Below are positions 57,901-64,000 of a stretch of 64,000 nucleotides of DNA, in pieces. Every line of letters starts with the position of its first letter. Position 1 is the first letter of the stretch. A program made the position numbers and the translations under genes. The notes below the pieces were generated by a model. It searched no databases. It was not told the origin of the DNA and saw nothing but the letters and a program-made list of their open reading frames with translations. The stretch is taken from NCBI GenBank assembly GCA_014526335.1, contig JACTAT010000039.1:1446391-1510390 (forward strand). The letters are read 5' to 3'. Origin of the DNA: Chrysaora quinquecirrha (taxonomy: Eukaryota > Cnidaria > Scyphozoa > Semaeostomeae > Pelagiidae).

Positions 57901-58622
57901 CGATATTTCAACAACTAATGGGATATAATCACGATTTGACGACAGCGTTTTCTTATGAATATACCTCAATGTCCCGTCTGTAAATTTAGCGCAAGCCATG
58001 TTTTGTCCCAAGTGGGTATCCTTACCCCTCGATGACGCTGGGGTCACGTTCACGAGTCGACCGTAGAACGGTGGACCGTTCGCGGCATCAACGACGCGGA
58101 CAAAACAGTTCTCACTGTCTTCATTGAAACTGAATTGCAAGACATCGTTACTGATAGGGTCAGACAAACCACCAACATCCTCCACGATTAAATCCGTCTT
58201 TTCTCTAGAACTTCAGAAGGTGCTGAAAACTGGACTGAAACGTGAATCATAAACGGTTTCACAACGGTTTGCGTTCCTGTATCCAACCGTGCGTGGAGTC
58301 TGATGATATCTTCAAGTACGTCGAGCCCACCAAAATGTTGATATCTGACTTCCTTCTCGTTGAAATTGCATGGAAAAATGCCAGGATACAAACCTCCGAT
58401 TTTGTAGTGTGTCGGTTCGTCTTTCAGAACATAGACTTGACAATTTCCTTCAGGTTTATACAAAAATGACAAATCTTGATCAGGTCGAAGGAAAACCGAT
58501 CTCCCATAATTGACGAATATTTGTCGATTTTTGTGAACGATAATTTGCGCCTTTTCTGCTAAACACAGACTCAAGAAAACAGCAATCAATGCGATTCTAA
58601 ATATTCCTTTATTCCAATCCAT
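30415..58622 (-). CDS. FREM2: FREM2-like extracellular matrix protein, 20 exons, one apparent frameshift
   Basis: Exons in transcript order: 58622-56043, 49883-49698, 46959-44308, 43805-43680, 43224-43127, 42569-42413, 42142-41993, 41367-41158, 40425-40205, 40102-39964, 39481-39300, 38408-38124, 37412-37222, 36465-35998, 35617-35208, 34677-34493, 33422-33221, 32727-32540, 31865-31719, 30918-30415. All borders are GT-AG and phases agree; restoring one base in exon 1 gives 3093 residues. Order: signal peptide (1-22), N-terminal domain to about 265, 12 CSPG repeats (about 266-1690), 5 Calx-beta domains (about 1690-2300), the conserved C-terminal region, membrane helix (about 3044-3066), 27-residue tail ending GTEI. 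Vertebrate FREM2 has the same 12+5 layout and forms a basement-membrane adhesion complex with FRAS1 and FREM1. No VWC/furin repeats (FRAS1) or lectin domain (FREM1) are present. Confidence 0.93.
30919..31718. repeat. FREM2-like intron 19 with degenerate (TTAG)n at about 31300-31600
   Basis: GTTAGTTAG units with AGCTAGTTAG and TTGGTTAG variants over about 300 bases; the rest of the intron shows nothing else. Confidence 0.75.
31719..34677 (-). CDS. FREM2: FREM2-like exons 16-19: membrane-proximal ectodomain
   Basis: Exon 16 (34677-34493): [20 protein letters not shown] ... [18 protein letters not shown]. Exon 17 (33422-33221): [20 protein letters not shown] ... [20 protein letters not shown]. 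Exon 18 (32727-32540): [20 protein letters not shown] ... [20 protein letters not shown] ... [16 protein letters not shown]. Exon 19 (31865-31719): [19 protein letters not shown] ... [15 protein letters not shown]. All join in frame and match FREM2. Confidence 0.92.
32000..32490. repeat. Degenerate purine-rich minisatellite in FREM2-like intron 18
   Basis: A unit of about 17-20 bases, GAGAGGAGGGCTTAATA with many variants, repeats irregularly over about 490 bases. On the sense (minus) strand it reads as polypyrimidine. Confidence 0.75.
32728..33220. other. FREM2-like intron 17, with a weak SINE-like B box
   Basis: 493 bases. GGTTCGATCTCC near 32875 resembles a pol III B box following GTGGCTGG, but no A box at tRNA spacing is convincing. 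An imperfect inverted repeat built on CCGGGTCTGAG/GAGCGATAAC-like pieces lies near 33060-33175 (AGTCGCAGTTATCGCT versus AGCGATAACTGGGACT). Confidence 0.35.
33535..34470. repeat. (GGTAAT/GGCAAT)n hexanucleotide tract in FREM2-like intron 16
   Basis: About 930 bases of six-base units AATGGT/AATGGC with occasional GGAAAT and TGTAAT. Because the unit contains no stop, plus-strand frames stay open and read as Asn-Gly or Met-Ala-Val runs; these are not genes. Confidence 0.92.
34678..35207. other. FREM2-like intron 15, nothing else seen
   Basis: 530 bases without coding, repeat ends or RNA signals that I can support. Confidence 0.5.
35208..37412 (-). CDS. FREM2: FREM2-like exons 13-15: conserved C-terminal region
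   Basis: Exon 13 (37412-37222): [20 protein letters not shown] ... [11 protein letters not shown]. Exon 14 (36465-35998): [20 protein letters not shown] ... [13 protein letters not shown] ... [20 protein letters not shown]. Exon 15 (35617-35208): [20 protein letters not shown] ... [12 protein letters not shown] ... [20 protein letters not shown]. These blocks follow vertebrate FREM2 collinearly and hold several conserved cysteines. Confidence 0.92.
36466..37221. other. FREM2-like intron 13 with nested repeats
   Basis: Contains an interspersed repeat (CATCTGGGTA ... TTCTGACGTT ... GAGGAGT) interrupted at its GAGGAGT segment by the TTA-flanked MITE at 36718-36962. The short plus-strand frame inside the MITE is not a gene. 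Confidence 0.6.
36718..36962. mobile_element. PIF/Harbinger-type MITE, copy A (245 bases)
   Basis: Terminal inverted repeats GGCCCTGATCAAACGATCAA and the inverse of its partner at the right end (ending GTTTGGCCAGGGCC) are flanked by TTA on both sides (36715-36717, 36963-36965). A three-base TWA target duplication and GGCC ends point to PIF/Harbinger. The interior repeats CAAACATTG and its complement and encodes nothing. Confidence 0.78.
37413..38123. repeat. FREM2-like intron 12: nested copies of a second TAA-flanked MITE family
   Basis: A unit of 37652-37916 begins GGCCTGGCTAAGTTAGGAGA and ends TCTCCTAGTTTAGCCATGGC C, with TAA on both sides (37649-37651, 37917-37919). The flanking sequence (37480-37648 and 37920-37985) repeats the same motifs, CGAATACGACATTTCTCCT and TTTAGCCAC, so this copy seems to have landed inside an older relative. 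Confidence 0.65.
38124..39481 (-). CDS. FREM2: FREM2-like exons 11-12: Calx-beta 5 and linker
   Basis: Exon 11 (39481-39300): [20 protein letters not shown] ... [20 protein letters not shown]. Exon 12 (38408-38124): [20 protein letters not shown] ... [10 protein letters not shown], then [20 protein letters not shown] and GYPLICVT. The latter segment begins the C-terminal region that characterises FREM2. Confidence 0.88.
38409..39299. other. FREM2-like intron 11, nothing else seen
   Basis: 891 bases. Two overlapping minus-strand frames at 38651-38995 have no recognisable product or splice context. A short ATT run lies near 39170. Confidence 0.5.
39482..39963. other. FREM2-like intron 10, nothing else seen
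   Basis: 482 bases of AT-rich intron without other features. Confidence 0.5.
39964..40425 (-). CDS. FREM2: FREM2-like exons 9-10: Calx-beta 4
   Basis: Exon 9 (40425-40205): [20 protein letters not shown] ... [20 protein letters not shown] ... RKNCD. Exon 10 (40102-39964): [20 protein letters not shown] ... TVIKIKDDD. The 102-base intron between them is the shortest in the gene. Confidence 0.9.
40426..41157. repeat. FREM2-like intron 8 with truncated Harbinger-type MITE at 40699-40810
   Basis: GGCCCTGGTCGAATCATCAA follows TTA at 40696-40698 and is followed by CAAGCAATGTTTGAAC; the right terminus is lost. A direct repeat of about 27 bases containing GGAAAACAATGCAGGATAAA occurs twice near 40485-40545. 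Confidence 0.5.
41158..42142 (-). CDS. FREM2: FREM2-like exons 7-8: Calx-beta 3
   Basis: Exon 7 (42142-41993): [20 protein letters not shown] ... RQWRPISAR. Exon 8 (41367-41158): [20 protein letters not shown] ... [20 protein letters not shown] ... [11 protein letters not shown]. This is the best preserved Calx-beta unit, with FSPGE, the IxxDD loop and the closing TIDD. Confidence 0.9.
41368..41992. other. FREM2-like intron 7, nothing else seen
   Basis: 625 bases without recognisable features. Confidence 0.5.
42413..43805 (-). CDS. FREM2: FREM2-like exons 4-6: Calx-beta 2
   Basis: Exon 4 (43805-43680) reads [20 protein letters not shown]; exon 5 (43224-43127) [20 protein letters not shown]; exon 6 (42569-42413) [20 protein letters not shown] to [11 protein letters not shown]. 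Together they form one Calx-beta domain beginning with the EP-x-[IF] strand and ending with the DDKD calcium-loop pattern. Phases 1, 0 and 1. Confidence 0.88.
42570..43126. repeat. FREM2-like intron 5 with interspersed repeat copy (42690-42840)
   Basis: GCATCTGGGTATAAGTTCCG, then GGTCTGTTTCTGACGTT and CTCTGAGGAGTGTCAG, recur at 43545-43640 and, interrupted, at 36630-36714. No ends with target duplications could be fixed. A separate inverted repeat (TTTTCCTGGAAAATGGTAGA against CTACCATTTTCCAGAAAAA) spans 42858-43008. Confidence 0.5.
43225..43679. repeat. FREM2-like intron 4 with truncated MITE (43468-43545) and repeat copy (43545-43640)
   Basis: GGCCCTGGCCAAACGATCAA follows TAA at 43465-43467, the left end of the Harbinger-type family; its right end is lost at the junction with the GTCTGTTTCTGACGTT repeat, which then runs almost to exon 4. 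Confidence 0.55.
43806..44307. other. FREM2-like intron 3, nothing else seen
   Basis: 502 bases of intron without recognisable features. Confidence 0.5.
44308..46959 (-). CDS. FREM2: FREM2-like exon 3: CSPG repeats 6-12 and Calx-beta 1
   Basis: A single 2652-base exon. It opens [20 protein letters not shown] and carries the remainder of CSPG 6, then repeats 7-12, recognisable by ITxxDxD-, P-KHG and [13 protein letters not shown] motifs and by linkers such as IQPVDSEPP and IIPVDDEVP. It continues through [20 protein letters not shown] into the first Calx-beta domain (VNIIDSEDG at its end). Donor GAAGATG|GTAAGT, phase 1. Confidence 0.93.
46960..49697. other. FREM2-like intron 2 with (GAT)n microsatellite at 48212-48730
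   Basis: 2738 bases. The microsatellite is ATGATG/GATGATGAC based and explains the Met/Asp- and Ile/Ser-rich frames on both strands. No exon that would fit the phase-1 junction between exons 2 and 3 is needed, since the CSPG repeat is complete without one. Confidence 0.75.
49698..49883 (-). CDS. FREM2: FREM2-like exon 2: start of CSPG repeat 6
   Basis: TTTGCAG|TT ATT joins exon 1 in phase 1 to give [18 protein letters not shown], then [20 protein letters not shown], the core of a CSPG repeat; it ends GCAAG|GTATGT in phase 1. It is a 186-base exon lying between two large introns. Confidence 0.9.
51655..51891. mobile_element. PIF/Harbinger-type MITE, copy B (237 bases)
   Basis: Ends GGCCCTGGCCAAACGATCAA and (inverse) CGTTTCGCCAGGGCC; flanks are TTA on the left and TAA on the right, so one base of the target duplication differs or has mutated. 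Interior has CAAACATTGCTTGA as in copy A. No coding capacity. Confidence 0.72.
54606..54887. mobile_element. Diverged CACGC-family MITE (copy 3)
   Basis: Left end CAAGTTTATTTATAAAGAAC and right end GGTTTCTTATATAATAAAAT GCACG are imperfect inverses, with TA at 54604-54605 and 54888-54889. GGAACC occurs inside. Older than the other copies. Confidence 0.45.
55516..55655. mobile_element. Mariner-like MITE, 140 bases
   Basis: CAATCATGGCCAAAATTATT GAGACAA at the left is matched by its near inverse TTGTCTCAATTAATTCTGAC at the right, with TA at both borders (55514-55515, 55656-55657). The interior has a C-rich stretch facing a G-rich stretch (CCCCCTCCCCC / GGGGGAGGGGG) able to fold back. No transposase. 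Confidence 0.65.
55660..55919. mobile_element. CACGC-family MITE copy 4, abutting the mariner-like MITE
   Basis: Left CACGTTTTTTTATAAGAACA, right TGTTATAAGAAAAAAGCGTG, TA at 55658-55659 and 55920-55921. It begins two bases after the mariner-like element's own TA, giving TATA at the joint. Confidence 0.7.
56043..58622 (-). CDS. FREM2: FREM2-like exon 1: signal peptide, N-terminal domain, CSPG repeats 1-5
   Basis: Start chosen at the ATG at 58622, which opens a classic signal peptide ([26 protein letters not shown]). The frame can be read upstream only from a non-ATG codon. The N-terminal domain has the family pattern [36 protein letters not shown]. At 58199-58202 the frame breaks after SAPSEVLEK and resumes one base off as [15 protein letters not shown]; one extra A in the minus-strand run AAAA would join them. 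Five CSPG repeats follow, each ending in a [V/I]IPxDD-type linker. The exon ends phase 1 at CCAATCG|GTGAGT. Confidence 0.92.
58199..58202 (-). other. Single-base frame break in FREM2-like exon 1
   Basis: Plus-strand TTTT (minus AAAA) where the upstream frame reads LEKRRI-stop and the downstream frame resumes [11 protein letters not shown]. Both sides match the family, so a base is missing here. A fifth A would restore one frame. Confidence 0.85.
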
Positions 58623-60367
58623 TTTGACTTTAGAATGCAAAAAATCCAGCTTTATTGAGCTTTGGTCTTTGATGAAATACAAGCTAAAATTCGGTAAGAA
58701 TCACACCCTTCAAAATGTCATGCTTTTACAAGTTGACATTAGACCTCCACCTCGCTAGCATCAGGCACAAATAAACTCAAAAGGCTAAATAATCAAGCTT
58801 TTAATATACAATTTTATAATCACTCGTGTTTAATTATTTCGAATGGAGACCTTCAACCTTCCTTTGTTGGCAGCCAAAGCAGCGTATAATAAGATAGGAA
58901 CTGCGGAATTTCTGTACAAACCGATGTCTCTTTGTTACCAGCGTCGGATTGGCAAAAGCGATCTTTGGTACGTTATGATTATTCCCTGATTTCCTCGATT
59001 ATTACTTTTTATTGTTCAGCAAAGTCTTCCAACAATACGAAAAGCTTTACAAACACGCCTGCGATTTCGGAATGAATTCCCTGTTCTAACTCGTAGATCA
59101 ACAGTGACGACTTCCTCAGTTCTCTCTGCCACACAGACAAACACAAGGCATGGTGCGAAATGCCGGTGAATGTTTCCTTATTAATTTTACACAAGCAATA
59201 AAACCAGGGGTATTTGTCTTCAGGCCAGTTGTCAGGTATCCAGTTACACGGGGGTGTACCTCAGAAATACAGTCATTTAAGCCTGTGGGGTTTACGAGTA
59301 TTTTTAGAATAATTTGACACCCTTGCGTGAGCAAGTTTAGTATTTCTGACTTCTGTTGCAAAAAATGAAAATCGATACTCGTTATCGCATTCAGAATTCT
59401 TTGCAGAGAAGAAACTTGACTCTCCAACGGCTTCAAATATTGGTACAAGAATCCCCCGCTAAATCCTGTTGATTGTGATCGAGTTTTGATGAGAAACATC
59501 CTGGGAGAGTTTTTGCCAAATAGTAAATCATGATTCCAGCAGTGCTGTAAAAAGTTATTTGGGATTATTAAAACATATTGATTTGGTGATAGAATTTTGA
59601 AACTTGCCAGATATTTTTCCACTCTCACCCTGCTCCCACCCAGCGAGACAAAGGAGACGTTCTCCTCAGCTTTCAAAAGTTTCCCAAGTGAAAAACTCAT
59701 TTTTCTCTACATGTTTTTTTTAAATTCATAGCTTAATACATAGACAGTAATAATTTTCAGTGAATGCCTGGAGTACTGAGTGGTACAAGATTTGTGTAAA
59801 AAAACTGAAGGTGACTGAAGAATGCAAGCAAGTGCAATACTTTTGTTTGTAATACAAGCAAGCAAGCACTTTTTTAACGCAAGTCAGGAGTTCTGCCTGA
59901 TATTTAGTGAAAATATCTGTTTGAACAATATGTATGCTATGCAGAAACTAAAAACCTTCCTCATTTTTCCTGATGCAAATTCCCAGCACGCTAACTTCAT
60001 GAAATTCTACCATTTTTTCGAATTCTAGAAGTTCTGAAATATTTTCTCACATGCTTACAAACTTAAAGGTGTCGATGTATGCTGAGGTGAAATCACTTAA
60101 AAGATGTCACGACCTCCTTTTCGGATTTCAGGACACCCTCAAAACATGATTATTGAATCAAAAAAATTCCTGCTCATTTGGAGTTCATGTAAATATTAAT
60201 CTTAACAATTAGCAAGTTGGTTGTTGCAATCGTCGTTGCAATTGCATGCACTGCACTGCATTGCATTCTGCTCATAAATAACTACACTTTGCAGTTTAAG
60301 ATTCTGACAAGACCTTTGGGGAGCAAGGAAGGGGGGAGAATTGAAAAAGACTGCCTGTAGGGGCATA
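58623..60367. other. FREM2-like 5' flank and spacer
   Basis: Should contain the FREM2-like promoter and 5' UTR; no convincing TATA box is seen near 58700-58800. A 194-codon minus-strand frame at 59116-59700 has no signal peptide, no known domain and no family pattern, and I do not annotate it as a gene. Nothing else is recognised. Confidence 0.45.
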
Positions 60368-60740
60368 CACGCTTTTTTTTATAAGGAACCTACCTCAAGG
60401 CCTAGTTCTTAAAGTTTCTTATTTTTGGGCCTCTTTTGAGGTAATTGTAGTTCCAAAAGTTCCTTAATAGTTCCTTAATTCTAACTGCACATACAGTGGT
60501 CTTAACAATAAAGGAGAGACATTTGCATGTGGGCAAAGCTCGAGACTACTCAAGATACATGCTTAACGTACAATTTATGTGATTTTCGACTGCAAATGAA
60601 TGGAACCGGCTTTCTAATTCTTGATCACTTGCAGTAATAAAAGTATTCAACATTCAAAAGTTCCTTAATGATTTTCTCTTTAGCAGTATAAGTTCTTTAA
60701 ATTTTCGGGCCTTCTACATGTAGGTTCCTTATGGAAGCAA
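60368..60740. mobile_element. CACGC-family MITE copy 5, right end eroded
   Basis: Starts CACGCTTTTTTTTATAAGGA after TA (60366-60367). It aligns along its length with copy 1 at 1562, but where copy 1 repeats GTTGCTTA this copy repeats GTTCCTTA. The right terminus after TAGGTTCCTTATGG is not recognisable. Confidence 0.65.
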
Positions 60741-60979
60741 AATATCTTCTCGAACATTGGGAGGTTGAGAATTCAAGTTCGATCTAAAAGGCAGGAGTAA
60801 TTCTTTTCAGAGAATCATACGGAGCAAATATCCCCCGTTACTTAGATTCCTACAAATGCGCATGCTCATTTTGCAATATGCAGTAGAATACGTAACTTAA
60901 TGCAATCTCTGAAGTTTGCTCTATGTTAGTTTAAATTAGTGATTTGACACTACTGTAAAAACTAACAGTAAAGAATTTC

Positions 60980-61010
60980 ACAATACAATACAATACAATA
61001 CAATACAATT
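60980..61010. repeat. (CAATA)n pentanucleotide repeat
   Basis: Five to six perfect CAATA units. Confidence 0.9.
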
Positions 61011-61135
61011 TCCTTGCACTTAGCTTCGTTTTCTGTTCCTTATTCCAAAGTTCCTCGTTCCTCATTTCCCCTTTCGTTCTTTATTTTGGATAGATTTTCA
61101 CCATGGTTATCACTCGTTACACTGTACTAGTCAAA

Positions 61136-61625
61136 TGTCACAAAGTATTTAGGCACTTGTAGTTAGTTTCATTCATTCACGTATTATTTTCTTAAGTTGT
61201 ATTTTTGCATATCATTAACTGTACTTTAGGTATCCCCGTGCGTCATAGGAGGTATCATGTTGCGCTAGTTGACGTTAGGTCATTCCCTGTCGTTTGTTTA
61301 GGTTATGGGTGCGGGTTTTTCCCAGCATTGTGTAGGACTACTCATAGGTTTAGTCATCGTTTTCCCATAGCTTTTGCTAAGCATTTTACGTAGTTTGTCG
61401 CTATTTTCTGTTTACTTCTTATCATTATTCAGCCTAGCCCTTCCTTTTATTTGTTATCACTTGCTTATTCTTACGTTAATATACAACTAATTTTAGATTT
61501 ACTTCGTATATATATACAGCTTGTAATTTAGTTGAAATCAGTTGAACTTATGGTAAGCTAAAGAAAGCTTTATCTCTCTTGGTGTCTTCTTTGGGCATAA
61601 AACCATGCCACTTGGGTCTGTGACA
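61136..61625 (+). repeat. Left LTR
   Basis: 490 bases from TGTCACAAAG to GGGTCTGTGACA, with the short inverted ends TGTCACA/TGTGACA. A TATATATATA box lies at about 61507-61516. The 62-codon frame at 61205, found again in the other LTR, is chance. Confidence 0.88.
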
Positions 61626-62775
61626 ATTTGGTGACAGGAGCGGGATAAAGATCAAGATCAAGATGAACACGAAGGTGATCAAGATCGAAATCGAGCTGAA
61701 AATCTCGACGAACCCGAAGAAGAAGGAGTTGCTGAAAATGCTAAATGTGAAAGACAAGACGTCTATTGTCAAGAAGACTCAAGTGGTAGGGATGGCGAGA
61801 ACAGATGCTGCAAGAACGTGTCAAAGACATGGCGAAAAAAGAAGTTTGGAAAGACTTATGTCCGAATTCAAAATTCTTTGGTAGAATGATACAGTTGTGT
61901 CTGGTGCATTCAAGGGTATTTGTGAATCTTGAATTTTTTGAACTTTTGATCCTGTGACTTTGATTTGTTTGGCTATGAATTTGAGTTTTGTTCCTTTGTT
62001 TGTTAAAAATTTTGATTTTGGGGTGCTCTAGAGTCTAAGTTTCCTTGGGTTGCAAATGAAAAGTAAACGTAATCGTATTGTTGGTTTAGTCGAGTAAGGC
62101 ATTGCTGATTGTTTGATGTTTTGCTGTCTGAAGATCTGTAGTCCAACTACCTGTGAAGTCTCAGTGCGTATTCAGGCAAGGTTTGCTGGGAAAACCATCG
62201 GGTTTTAGATAACTTTGTTTGGGGACTGGCAGTTTGTAAGAAGACTGGCCTGGAATGTCGCCCATGGGTTCGAAAGTTATGGATGGTTGGCAATTTGTCT
62301 GTACCGAGCTGGCTTAACCGCGGTCGTAGCACAAGTAGATGTTGCAGTTTGGTGTCTGTATTGGTGCCCATAAAAGATCTGAAGATGAGTACATTAACAA
62401 AAGACAAGAAAGCATTTGTGTGTGGTTCTTGGTGTCCAAAGTCATTTCCTGTTTATTGCATCGGGTAGTCTGAAGAAGTTCCTTGGTAGGATATCTGAAA
62501 ATGATGTGCAGGAATTTCAGAATGCTTGGTAAAAGAACATGGGGTCTTAAGACAAATAGAACAAAAAGTATCGTAGTCAGTACAAGAAGAATTTGCTTTT
62601 TCATTGGAATCGAACTAAGTAAAACTCTCCTTAGGTCTTGCAGTACCATTCTCAGTCTCTGTGTATTTCTAAAAACAATTTTAGTTGTATTTTATATTGA
62701 TTGATATTTAGTTTAATGTTCAGATTAATATGGTATATAATCTTCGATTATATAATTAATCTTAGGAGGGAGGTG

Positions 62776-63266
62776 TGTCACAAAGTATTTAGGCCCTTGT
62801 AGTTAGTTTTCATTCATTCACGTATTATTTTCTTAAGCTGTATTTTTGCATATCATTAACTGTACTTTAGGTATCCCCGTGCGTCATAGGAGGTATCATG
62901 TTGCGCTAGTTGACGTTAGGTCATTCCCTGTCGTTTGTTTGGGTTATGGGTGCGGGATTTTCCCAGCATTGTGTAGGACTACTCATAGGTTTAGTCATCG
63001 TTTTCCCATAGCTTTTGCTAAGCATTTTACGTAGTTTGTCGCTATTTTCTGTTTACTTCTTATCATTATTCAGCCTAGCCCTTCCTTTTATTTGTTATCA
63101 CTTGCTTAGTCTTACGTTAATGTACAACTAATTTTAGATTTACTTCGTATATATATACAGCTTGTAATTTAGTTGAAATCAGTTGAACTTATGGTAAGCT
63201 AAAGAAAGCTTTATCTCTCTTGGTGTCTTCTTTGGGCATAAAACCATGCCACTTGGGTCTGTGACA
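62776..63266 (+). repeat. Right LTR
   Basis: 491 bases with about seven differences from the left LTR by my reading (roughly 98.6% identity), so insertion was recent relative to the other elements in the window. Confidence 0.88.
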
Positions 63267-64000
63267 AACTGTATCTTAAAATCCTCTTATAGAGTCGTAG
63301 ACTTTATATAGGTTGTTATTAAACACTCGCTCGATACCAAAATAACTGAAGATAACATCCCTGGCTGTTATTAACTCTATATCTTCCATTTGAAAACGTA
63401 TATATAGTAATACATATTTTGGTAACAAATTAAATATTTCCTTTTGTATAAAAAGACAAATGAAATGAAACAAAATAAAAATAGAATGTTTAGATAAAAT
63501 TTCGGTTGACAAAATTGAATTTGTTTTGTGAGAAAGCTTCAAGTTTATTAAAAATAGTACTTCAAATAATGAAGGAATTCGCAAACATTAGATCATCTTC
63601 GAGCGGATTCGATAGGAAACAGGGCCTACAAAGCATTTTAGAGTAGAGAGCTTTTGAGGTGGTGTGGCCAAGCGATCTAGCTATATTCCCTTGGTTGAGG
63701 CGTTCAGTCGAGCTCAAAATCGGTAGATTGTGAGTTCCAATCTCAACAGGCTCACGATCCATAAGCCTTCGACCCAGCTGTCCATCCTTCTGAGATCAGT
63801 CAATAAGTATCAAGGGTATTTTCGTTCAAGAATATTAGTTTGGGGGCAAGAAATTGAAATTCCAGGTCCTCGTCAGCTCAAAAGCTGCCAGCGTCAACTT
63901 GAGCTTGCTTGCTTACTTGCTTACTCTCTTGCTTCCTCGTTCTATCGAAAGCCCAAGCTTGATCGACAAAAAATACAGATTCCCAGGATCCTGGGGGAAT
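63267..64000. other. Right-end spacer with tRNA-derived SINE head at 63656-63760
   Basis: GTGGTGTGGCCAAGCGATCT resembles the start of a tRNA-Leu/Ser with its A box, and TGAGTTCCAATCTCAACAGG resembles the B-box/T-arm about 65 bases later. No full cloverleaf is readable, so a SINE head or pseudogene is likely. Small minus-strand frames here are not supported as genes. A GCTTGCTTACTTGCTTAC run lies near 63905. Confidence 0.4.

Larger units (their letters stand above)
61136..63266 (+). mobile_element. Non-autonomous LTR retroelement (2.1 kb)
   Basis: Two direct LTRs (61136-61625 and 62776-63266) enclose only 1150 bases, too little for gag-pol. A primer-binding site TGGTGACAGGAGCGGGAT begins three bases after the left LTR and resembles the 3' end of tRNA-Leu. 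A polypurine tract AGGAGGGAGGTG abuts the right LTR. The interior opens with a frame of charged residues and several cysteines (from about 61640 to 61884, no clear ATG in frame) ending before 61900; no protease, reverse transcriptase or integrase motif is visible. No matching target duplication is seen (TCAAA left, AACTG right). Confidence 0.85.

Noticed and set aside
58199..58202. Programmed -1 frameshifting in the FREM2-like mRNA
   Set aside because: The heptamer does not fit the usual slippery pattern and no frameshifting is known for this family; a missing A is simpler.
59116..59700. 194-codon minus-strand ORF upstream of the FREM2-like gene
   Set aside because: No domain, no signal peptide, no splice context and an unremarkable composition; chance or a decayed repeat is as likely.
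61205..63034. Identical 62-codon ORFs at 61205 and 62846
   Set aside because: They lie at the same place in the two LTRs and have no gag or pol features.

Overview
The window looks like an invertebrate animal genome. Genes are split by many GT-AG introns, base composition is AT-leaning, and the introns and spacers are full of short inverted-repeat transposons, microsatellites and one large satellite array. The two recognisable proteins are animal proteins. A cnidarian (perhaps anthozoan) or another early-branching marine invertebrate fits, but I cannot name the species from sequence alone.

Layout. 1-619 (- strand): first exon of a helical-repeat (PPR-like), possibly mitochondrial protein whose remainder lies outside the window. 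802-10112 (+): EXOSC9 (RRP45), the RNase PH-fold exosome core subunit, about 15 exons and about 464 residues. It is divergent from the first gene, with 182 bases between the two start codons. 10113-12556: spacer with an (ATC)n tract. 12557-13585 (-): intronless ORF of 342 codons, unrecognised. 13586-14950: spacer with a tRNA-like SINE core and (GAT)n/(GGT)n repeats. 14950-28750: about 13 kb of tandem 185-base satellite, about 70 monomers, homogeneous inside and decayed at both ends. 28790-29074: hAT-type MITE with a perfect 8-base target duplication. 30415-58622 (-): a complete FREM2-type gene in 20 exons, about 3093 residues. 61136-63266: short non-autonomous LTR retroelement with nearly identical LTRs.

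The FREM2-like gene is the main content. I rebuilt 20 exons whose phases all agree: signal peptide, N-terminal domain, 12 CSPG repeats, 5 Calx-beta domains, the conserved FREM2 C-terminal region, one membrane helix and a tail ending in a class I PDZ ligand (GTEI). This is the FREM2 architecture (12 CSPG plus 5 Calx-beta, about 3.1-3.2 thousand residues), not FRAS1 or FREM1. Exon 1 carries one apparent missing base in an A-run near codon 140, most simply an assembly error or a null allele.

No new molecular system was found. The strongest less-described material is the satellite (helically phased A/T tracts, CpG-decay pattern, a block of variant monomers repeated about 28 monomers apart) and a MITE family whose internal short motif changes in concert between copies (GTTGCTTA in one, GTTCCTTA in another). 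One copy of that family sits at intron position +5/+6 of an EXOSC9 splice donor.
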